A stretch of 64,000 nucleotides of DNA from Yamagishiella unicocca (lineage: Eukaryota > Chlorophyta > Chlorophyceae > Chlamydomonadales > Volvocaceae). Below the pieces are notes generated by a model. That model saw only the letters and a program-made list of their open reading frames with translations, did not search any database and had not been told where the DNA came from. Shown here piece by piece: positions 45,755-55,900 of this stretch; position 1 is the first letter of the stretch, and each line of letters begins with the position of its first letter. The position numbers and the translations under genes are program-made. The stretch spans positions 1 to 64,000 of the forward strand of contig BDSL01000206.1 of assembly GCA_003116995.1 (NCBI GenBank), read 5' to 3'.

Positions 45755-46808
45755 ACTATGACATGCTGCTGAGGGGCGGGTTCTTACTGCACTGTCGATC
45801 TGTGATCGTGTTGGCGGTCAACATTGCTGCTGGGTCAGCATCGGTCTTGGACCCCTGGGCGTCACGGGAGGGGGAACCAGGAAGGTGCCGGACGACCAAA
45901 CAGATGGAGCAGAAGGCGGGTCTCCAGCCGCACGTGGGTACCCCGGTCTCACACGCTGTCGGCGGGGGCTATCAACGCAGTGGCCCCTGCCTGCCTGCCG
46001 GAATATTCGGGCAGAAGCCAGTAGGGCCCTGCGGTACTGTACTTTTTCTCGTGTGGCGCCCAGATAGGGTCAACTCAGCAGACCTCCATGCCACACCACC
46101 ACCACCACATCCGCCATGTTACATCAATCGGCCCCTCCCCATCAGGGAGCACCAGCCCAAACGCCATGCATGCGTCCATTAATACACCCAACGGGCGTTT
46201 CCAGCGGCGCCATGGCTAAGGCGGCACCACGAGTACCCCCAGGTGGCAGGAACTGGGAATCGCGTTCGACAACAATACATGATACGTGATTGCTCACATG
46301 AAAGAGAGCCCCTCCCCATACCGGCAGTCATTCTTCGGGCTGCAGCCTCGCGCCCTTCAACCTTATACAGTTTGCTGTACACCGCCATTCGCGCTGCGTA
46401 GGTGGACGACGTTGTCGCGAGGGGCAGGTGGCCGCTGGGCAACCGGCAACACAACTAGTGAGTGCACTATAGGACGCACAGCATTGTACGTTCCGAGCGT
46501 ATCACCTCCGCGACCCATGAATGATTGCCGGCAGCAGGCGACCCTCACGGCCGCACCCGCGCGCGCTTCAGACCAGCGTGACACGCGGCGGCTCCGTCAA
46601 CCAGCCAGTCAGTTAGCAGTTAGTTCGTTGGTCACGCCGCGTCATGCAGTAATTCTCTCACAGCCGAGCAACTCAAACGCACAACACTTCTCAACTTGCC
46701 CACGCACTCAACAAGGCCTCGTCAACAGGCGTCTGCGCCATCAAGTCAGGCCGCGTGCGGTTCTCGAAGCCCGACGGCGATTGCCGCCTCAACCCAGTCA
46801 AGCACCCT
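45755..46808. other. Spacer between convergent genes
   Basis: No supported gene. Open frames such as 46286-46879 lack codon or splice support. Confidence 0.45.
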
Positions 46809-46813
46809 TTACA
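46809..46813 (-). terminator. Candidate polyadenylation signal of the minus-strand gene
   Basis: TGTAA on the minus strand, 184 bp after the stop at 46997, with no earlier copy. Confidence 0.55.
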
Positions 46814-46996
46814 GTAAATTATACTACACCAGCAACCAACGCGGCCCGCCTGCCGCCCGTACTATGGCGGCGCCAATAGGTAGGGCACCGCACCACCACC
46901 CACACCTCAAGCGTGTACCGTACGACACTACGTACCGTTTTAGGGTACGGCACCGCCCCCGACCCGCCCACATCCAACGCCGCAATCGCTGCTCGC

Positions 46997-49900
46997 TCAG
47001 GGCGGCTCTGCCTGCAGGCTCTGCGCGGTGGCCTGCAGCCGCGCCGCCAGCTCCTGGTTGTCGGCGCACTCCCAGTGCTGCCGCAGCCTCCCGAACATGA
47101 GGTCCAACAGCGCCTCCAGCTGGAAGGACAGCCGCGGTAGCGACAGCCAGCTCAGAGGCGGCGAGGAGCCGGTCGGCGGCGGGACAGCTGCCCCGCCCGC
47201 GGATCCCGGCCTGGAGCCCCTGGACAGCTGCGACCTGCTGTTACCGCCGTCCAGTCCGTCGCTGCTCCAAATGGCGGATGGCTCCTCGCCGGTGGTGGTG
47301 CTGCGGGCCGCAGCGGCCTCCGCAGCAGCAAGGCGGCGAGACACCAGCAACTCCACCGGCAGCTGTGCGGGGGGTGGCACGAAGACCGCGGGGGGGTGGG
47401 GGGTGGGGGCCGCAGGGGAGCGAGGGACGGGAACGGCGGGGATTAGGCGGCAGTCGAGAGCAGTGGGGTCGTTGTGCCGCAGGAGCAGCGGAGAGGGGGA
47501 GGACGTGAAGGGTGGAGGATGCCGTAGGAGGTGCCGAACGCACGTCGGCATGAGGGCCCTATGGCGTGATGGTTTATGCGTTTGCCCACCCGCAGCCCCC
47601 CCCGCAACTGCACGTCAACAGCTCCCAGCCCAGTGCTGTCCGTTGCCCCCCCCGACGGGTCTTCCTCAGCAACCCCCCCGATGAGCCACTGCGCCCTCCC
47701 CCCAGGTGCGGGCCCCCAGATACGACGTCCTACATTTACTCAATATGGGCGTTTGATGACGCGTGCCGTACGACACGTCCTCCATCCCCCCACTCCCGAA
47801 CCTCACTTCCACCAGCATGCCCCCGGCCCCACCCCCTCCCTCCCGCCTACCTCGTTGTAGTAGTAGCGCCAGGGGTGCTGCAGCGCCGTCCTCAGCTCCC
47901 TGCCGGTCAGCCCCGCCTCGCGCATAGCCTCCGCCACCTGGGGGGTCGAGGGAGACCCGTGGGGGGGAGGAGGTAGGGCGATGGTAGGGCGGCGGTGCGG
48001 ACAGTCGTCCCCCCCCGGCGACTTCTCGTGTCCCCCAGCGCCCCGGCCACCAATGTGGCACTCCAGCGATCATGGACCGCCCCACCTCACGGCGCTCCCA
48101 ATCCTCACCCCTCCGGCCCCCCCTTCCCTCCAGGGCGCGGCTCCCCCTCGCCCCACCCCGGGCCGCGGGCCCTCCTAGGGTTTCCTCGACTCCCTGGGCC
48201 AGTACCATGTCAGCTGCTGATCGCCATGTTATCCCCCCCTCGTCCTCCCCCTCGTCCTCCCCCTCGTCCTCCCCCTCGTCCTCCCCCTCGTCCTCCCCCT
48301 CGTCCTCCCCCTCGTCCTCCCCCTCGTCCTCCCCCTCGTCCTCCCCCTCGTCCTCCCCCTCGTCCTCCCCCCTCGTCCCCCCCCTCGCCCTCCCCCTCGT
48401 CCTCCCCCTCGTCCTCCCCCTCGTCCTCCCCCTCGTCCTCCCCCTCGTCCTCCCCCTCGTCCTCCCCCTCGTCCTCCCCCTCGTCCTCCCCCCTCGTCCC
48501 CCCCCCTCGGCGCCCACCTCCTCCAGTGGCGGCGGCGCCAGCTCCTCCGCCAGTCTGGCCAGTGCCTCCATCAGGTCGCACTTGTCCAAACACACCGCCC
48601 GCCCCCACCGCCCCATCTCGTCCACCACCACACAAAGGCTGCGAGCGTACGCCAGCTTGGCGGCGTGCTGGGTGATGCCAGTCGCGTCTCCTGGGGGGAG
48701 GGGGTGCGGCAGGTGGTGCCAGGTGGTGCTAGGAGGGGGGCGGCACGAAGACCCGCCAGGTCCAGACAGCCTGGCCCGGATCCGTGAGAGCGGCGTGCAG
48801 CAATATAGGCAACAAGAACATAATCGTAGCATCTGCGCGCATAAGGCAGCACGTGCCCCCGTGCCTACTGCTTACGAGGCAGGCCCCGCCCCCGTCCTTC
48901 CCCCCCGGCTTCCCGCCCCCGTCCTCCCCCCCCGGCTTCCCGCCCCCGTCCTCCCCCCCCGGCTTCCCGCCCCCGTCCTTCCCCCCCGGCTTCCCGCCCC
49001 CGTCCTCCCCCCCCGGCTTCCCGCCCCCGTCCTTCCCCCCCGGCTTCCCGCCCCCGTCCTTCCCCCCCGGCTTCCCGCCCCCGTCCTTCCCCCCCGGCTT
49101 CCCGCCCCCGTCCTTCCCCCCCGGCTTCCCGCCCCCGTCCTCCCCCCCGGCTTCCCGCCCCCGTCCTTCCCCCCGGCTTCCCGCCCCCGTCCTTCCCCCC
49201 GGCTTCCCGCCCCCGTCCTTCCCCCCGGCTTCCCGCCCCCGTCCTTCCCCCCCGGCTTCCCGCCCCCGTCCTTCCCCCCGGCTTCCCCCCCCCCCCCCCC
49301 GGCTTCCCGCCCCCGTCCTTCCCCCCGGGCTTCCCGCCCCCGTCCTTCCCCCCCGGCTTCCCGCCCCCGTCCTTCCCTTCCCCACCTAGCAACGCGCATG
49401 TGTTGAGCAGCCCCACCCAGTCCGCCAGGTGCATGAGCTTGTTCTTGGAGGCGGCGACGAAGAGGGAGTACAGAGCCTTGCGTGCAGGGAGAGGGTGGGG
49501 TGGGGTGGGGTGGGTGGAGACGGGGCGCAGGGCGGCAGGAAGAGGGGCTGCCGCCTAGCAGGAGGGGGGCACCAGCTGCCGCCTAGCAGGAGGGGGGCAC
49601 CAGCTGCCGCCTAGCAGGAGGGGGAAGGCATGCTGCCGGGTGGACAGGCCCCGCGGGGGCCAGCAGTCACATAGGCTGAAGACAAACCTATCGAGACTGA
49701 CAGAGGGCCGGCCAGCCCCCTCTTCCTACAACGTGTACAACGGTTTTCTCCCCCACCGTGATGAGGTCCATGTGGGAGATGAAGAGCTCGTTGACCTCCT
49801 GCTCGGCGTACAGGCGGGAGATGCGCCACTGGTTGGGCTCGTGCAGCATGGAGGGCGGCAGCGCGGGCAGCACCTCGCGGCTCCACATGTGCTCCAGGGC

Positions 49901-52900
49901 CGCAGCGATGGAGCCTGCAGGCGGCACAGAGGGGTTCCGGAGCGGGTGAGTGAGGATCGCAGTGGTGAGGGGGCGCCCGGGGGGCTCGGGAGGCTCACCC
50001 TAGAGCGGGGGCGGACAGCACTGCGCGTTGGGGGGCAGGCAGGGCCGTGTTGTCTGCATGCGGTGTGTATGGACGAATGGACGAGCGGACGAGCGGGGTG
50101 CGACACGCATGCAAGCGGTACGGTGCGTTGGATGCCCCTGGGATGCTGCGCGGGATGGGCCTGTCGTACACTCGTACAGCGGCCCAGCTCACCGCACTTC
50201 TCGCCCCCCTTGACGTGGCGCAGGGTGGCCAGGCGGATGAGCGCCTCGTACCACTCGAAGCGCAGCAGCGTGCGGTGCATGAGCACCTGCGGGGGAGGAC
50301 GAGGGGTTGGGGGCGGGGGGGTTAGGGGCGGACAGCGGGGGGGAGAGTGAGGGGCCGTGTGGACTGTGCGGCCGGGCAGGTTGGCAGCTCGGTGATTGCT
50401 CGCGGTGGCTGTGCGGGGTGGGCGCCACAGGGGCAGTGCGGGCGGCAAGACAGGTGGCTACACGCAGTGCGCACCTCCGGGAACATATACCCGCCGCCGC
50501 CCTGCTGCCCCCCCCCCCCGCCATGCCCCATGCCGTCTCCACGGGTTTTCCTCGCAGCCCCCCGCTGCCGAGACCTGCCCGCTCTACCTGCCCTGGCCCC
50601 CGCAACCATGCACGCTCTCCCACTCTTCCACGACATCCTCCTGGCACCATGGCAGCTCGCCTACACCCCCTCAAGAGTCCTCATCGCCCACTGCCACTCC
50701 AACTCCACTAAAAGCCCCAGACGAACTCGTCGCCGCCTCCCCCTTCCCGTACCAACACGCCCGCCCTGCCCTCCCCCCCCTTCACCCGCCCCGCCACACA
50801 CCTGCCCCTCCAGTACCCGCTTCTCCGGCTCCACGTTGACCGCACTGAACACCGCGTCCGCGTACTGGTTGGGGCTCTGGCTCGCCGCCGCTGCAGCCCC
50901 GGCCCCCCCCGAGCCCACATGCGCCACCGCCTGCCGCTCCGGCTCGCGAGGCGGCAGCAGCCCGGGGGGGGGCCGCAGAGCCCCGGGCCCCCGGGCACCA
51001 CCCGCCGCACCACCGGGCGCAGCGTCCGCTGCTGCGGCCATCCGCACTACTCGGTTGGGCGACTGCCCATTGCCCGCCACTGAACCCCTCGGCGCCGGGT
51101 TGAGCGCTGACCCGCGGGTCCCAAGTGCCACCACTCCTGCCGGCTGCTGCTGCTGGGCCGCGCCGCGACCGCTGAGGGGCGCCCGGACGGAGGAGGTCGC
51201 GGCGGCGGACGCGGCCGCTGCAGCGGTGGCGGTGTCGGCTGCGCTGCCTGCGTCCGGGTTGTGGCCGGCGAGTCCGCAGTCCGTGACGAAGGAGCGCCAG
51301 TCGTTGAGTCCGATGGAGAAGCAGTAGTCGGTGATGCTGGCGCCTGGGGCCGACGACGGGGGCCGGGAGGGGCGTGTGGTTGGGGACGGGGGCCGAGGGG
51401 GCTTGAGGCATAACTCGCCGAGTGCCAGTTTCGTCCTAGCTCCGCGAACGTGACGAACGCAACCGCGTCCCTGTCGGCGTGTGCGTGTGCGTGTGCGTGT
51501 GTTGCGCCGCGTGTGCGTCGTACAGCGTTTGGCACCTTGACACGGTCGTGTTGGCAGTTGCGAGATAGAAGAGCAAGCTCCGGTGCAGAGTGCTCCGAGG
51601 GTCGTCGACGCAGCAAGGGCACATAGCGGCAATGGCAACCGACCAAGCCCCGGCCCTGCTGAGCCCCGCCGACCCCCAACACCGCCGCCGCCAGCACTTG
51701 GCGCCCCGCCCCTCCACGCCGCTCCTTCGCTCACCCTGCATGCCGTAGTACAGGAAGGCCCCCCGCATGGTGTCCTTGTGGCGCAGTACGACCGCCAGGC
51801 AGGCGTCCAGGGCGTGGCCCAGACCCATGGTGCCGGCAGCGACCCCCGGGTCGTCCCGAGCCACCAGGCCGCGGAACGTGTCCTTGCGGACCACCCGGTT
51901 CCAGTCCTTGCGCACCTGCCGCTCGCGGACTGCGGGGGAGGGGGGGATGAGGGGGCGGATGGTGAGGCGGCGGGCTGGGGCAGGAGGTGTACGTACGGAC
52001 AGCCGGGACCCAAACAAGCCATGTTTGGGCCGCCTACAGCGGCAGCGCGAGGAACTCTGGGCTGGCGTAAAGTCCCATGGGCCGGCCGTTCGTTGTCCAT
52101 CGCCTCGAATGATGCTCCGGGGACGATACCCGACCTCCGGCTCATTACAAACCTAAACACAGCTCCGCAACATGCAATTCCAGCCGGCTCTGCTGTTCAG
52201 TGCCGACCTACGGGTTGCATCTCAAGCCCCGCTCCCCCGGCAGCAGCTGCGACGCCACCTCCTTGCCTGCGTTGGTGTCGATGATGTCCTCCGAGTCGTT
52301 GTCGGTGGCCCGGGACAGGAAGACGCTCTCCCGGGAGGCCGACTGCACGTAGTGCGTGTTCTGACGGGCCATGGCGCGGGGACTCACGGAGCGCAGCGGC
52401 AGCACCACCTGCAGGGGGGGCAGGGTTAGGGCGGTGCTCGAACACAGAGGAACAACCAAGGCGATGACGGAGGCGAAGGCAAGGGAGGGAGGGAAGGGAG
52501 GGAGTGCAGCATGGCCCGTCAAGGGTGCTCCTTCGCTCCAAAGGGTGCACTCACGAGGACACCGCCACGTCCCCGCCACACCGCCCTCACGCCCCCCGCC
52601 CACCCCGTGCTCAACCCCCCCCACTGGTCTTCCTCGAACCCCCCGCACTGCTACCCCCTAGCATCCCAGTCCACGCACTCTCCCGGCAACAATCCCACAG
52701 TTTTGTGCCTATTAGATCCCCATACACTCCCACCCCTTTCGCGCATCCGCGCGGCCCGCCGTACTACTTCCCGCTGTACCCGGCTGACCATATCCGGCCG
52801 GCCGCCAGTCAACTCCCCCTCTTTCACCGCGCCGCCCCAGAATCTTCGTTGTTTTGACCCCTGTTACTCCGCTTAACTCTATCCCGTCGGTCCTAACACT

Positions 52901-55900
52901 GCCGCTATCCCACACGCATGCTTCGCGATGACGGACGTCGCCACCTGTTATCCGCTCTGGCCAGGTGGGTCCTCCGGCCGCGTTAGGCATCTCGACCGTT
53001 CTGTTTTGCCGCTCTGCGTGTGCGCTTGCGACCCTTGCTGTCACCGCGGTTTCCCAAACGGCCCGGCGGCGCGGCTCAAGACACGGGACAATCGAGACCG
53101 CTCTTTGCTGCCGTCCACACCTCTGCGGTAACAGTTTCCGGGCAGGGAGACGGGCTGCACCGCCACCCGCCTCGCCGCGCCCCATGCCGCCCGCCGGTTA
53201 CTCCGTTTCACGCTGACGCCATTCCATCTATTCGTTTTCTTTCTTCCTTTGCACAGCCACGACGGGACGCCTCCACAGGTTTGCCGGCAATCCGTCCCAG
53301 CGCTCCAGCATGCGCCCACAAACTAGCTGTCCGGCGACCATGCGCCCACTATCCTGTCTTTTTCGCGTCAACGATTTTCGCGCCAACCCCCCGCACCTCG
53401 GGAAGTGTCTCCCTGGGCGCCACGAAGTACGGCCGGCAGTAGTGCAGGTTGAAGACCTGCGGCGGCAGTAGCAGCGGGGCGGGTGGGGTCGACACCTGTG
53501 TTTCACGAGAACGAACGAGCGGTTGCAAAGGACAGAGCCGTCGCCGCCCGCCTTGGCATGCCGGTCTGCGCCCCCTCCTGCACCGGCTCGCACCTGCACC
53601 GGCTCAACATCGCAGCCCTACCACAGCGCTTCGGGCGGCAACTGCCCCGCCCTTATAGGACGCCGTCAGGGGTCCTGCCCCCCTACTCCGTTACTTTCTC
53701 CCCTCTCCTTCCCTCCCCGACCTCGCGCTCCCACTCCCCTCCCTGCCCTCACGCTCCTTTCCACCCCTTCCCGACCTCGCTCTCCCTTTTCCCCTCCCCT
53801 CCTGCCCTCCCTGCCCTCGCTCTCCCTCCCTCCTCCCCGACCTCGCGTTCCCGCCTCTTCTTTGTCCGTCCACCCGCTCCTCCCTCCTCCCCAGCCTAAC
53901 CCCTTCCCGCCTGCTGCCCTACCTGGCGCTTCAGGTCGTCGGCGGCCAGCACGTCCCGAGGGTGCTTGTCCGTACGACTGAGGGCTGTACGGCAGCGCTC
54001 CGCAATCTGCACACGGAGCAGGCACCCGGGGGGTCGGGGTACTGCTGGGTCAGCGGCGTGTCAAAGTGCCGTACTGGCCGTGGCCGCACACGTCGGCCAT
54101 GAGCCCCCAGCCCCCAGCCCAGTCCCCATTCCGCCCCAGCGATGTACGGCTCTCAGACACCTATGCTGAAACAGCGGCCCATGCTCCCCCCTCTTGGTCC
54201 CCCGCTGTGCCAACCTCCCCGGGCCCCCTAAGAAACATCAATCCTCTGGGCCGTGGAACGAGCACCCACCCACCCACTGCCCGAGGCCCCCTCCATTGCC
54301 TTTGTTCCTCCCCATGTGCCAGCCCACGAGATCCTGCTGACAACCCCCGACCCACCTCGAGGTACATGGCCACCTCCCCCGCCGCCACCTCTTCGCGAAA
54401 GCCTGCCCCCCGGGGTGGTTGGGCGGTCAGGGGGCGTCAGACCCACAACCAGCAAGGGAAGGGAGGTGAGGGGTCCAAAAGGCCAAACGAGCGCAGGAAC
54501 CAGGGCCGCCCCACCTGCCGGGTTGGACAGCACGGCCAGCGCCCCCTTCTTCCGCACGCGGTCCACCAGGCGCTCCGGAGACCCGTACACGCCGCTGTAC
54601 TGCGACTCTGGCCTGGACACCTGCGGGGGTGCAGCGATTGGGTGTGCGGCTCCGGCTTCAGGTACGCGAGGCCGTTATCCGCACATGGGACTGAAAGCTA
54701 GTGCTCCCGCTTCGCCGCTTCCCTCCCAATCCGAATGGCCCCCAACCTCCCAATACCCATTTCCACAGGCCACAAGACCTCGCGCCAGTGGCTTCCGCAG
54801 ACGGCAAAGCGCACCTGGCTTCCGTGACCTGCCGCGTCCGCCGCCCCTGTGGAGGGCGAGGCCGAGCTCCCGGCCCCGTGCTGCTGCTCCGGGTCCCCCC
54901 CCGGGTCCCCCCGCAGGTAGCTGCCGGCTCCCGCCCCGCCACCCACGAACATCTCCACGGCCTTCATCAGCCCGTCCAGGAGGTCCTTGGAGCGGGCCTG
55001 GCCGGTGGACATGGTGGACAGGTCTGCGAGGGGCGGCGCCGGGGTTCCAGGGAGGGGAGGAGGGGGGAGGGTACGCGACGCAAGGGGACACGCTTGACAG
55101 CGCTCGGGAGTGCGGCACTGCGCGGAGGGCCTGCCCTCCTCCCCCCAACACTCTCCCCTTCCCCACTTTCCTCATCTCCTCCGGGTCTTCTCGGCCCCCC
55201 TCCCCCTTCTCCTCGGGGCGCATAGGCCGGACCCTCCTCAGCCCCACCGCCAGCCGCCCCTTCCTCCGTACCGTATGCACCGTGCTAACGCACTTCGGCC
55301 CTCGTCATTTGGACATCCTCGTAGACATCTAGCCATGTAACACGATATCGGAACCTTCAGTAAAGTCTAGTGTGATTCCAGATTAATTGAATCGTATCTT
55401 TTGTAAGCTTTGGCGAAAGCTGACCCTGCCAGTACCCCCACCCGGCGCACGCGCCGCCCATCCCGTCCGCCGGCCCCCCCCACACACACTCCCTCACTCG
55501 CTCACCCAGCTCCTCGTCCGCGGCGGCGAGGGCCAGTGCTCGCGGCGTCATCCTGCTGAGGCTGCTGCCCGGACTGCCCGGGCTGCTGAGCTGCGCCGCC
55601 AGGTCCGTATCCAGTGTGGTGGTGGTGGTGGTGATGCTAGGCAGCACCGGGGGCGAGCGAGGCGGGGCCGCACCGTCCGCAGAGCGGCTGGGGGCCATGG
55701 AGCTGTATCGGGCGAAGCTCCTGTCGGTGGGGCAGGCGGTGGGAGGGAGAGGGTGGAGGTGATGGAGAACGGAGGGGTGGGAGAGACCGCTGACACGGCA
55801 TAAGAAAAAAGGTGGGGGGGATGTCGGGGGGAGGAAAGGGGCTGGTGCTGCGTTCCCCCGCAGGATTGCCCCCTCCCCCACGGCGCTATGTGCTGTGTGA

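Noticed and set aside
48865..49434. Gly/Arg- and Pro-rich ORFs over 48.2-49.4 kb
   Set aside because: They lie in introns of the minus-strand gene and are products of 12-bp and 26/27-bp repeats.
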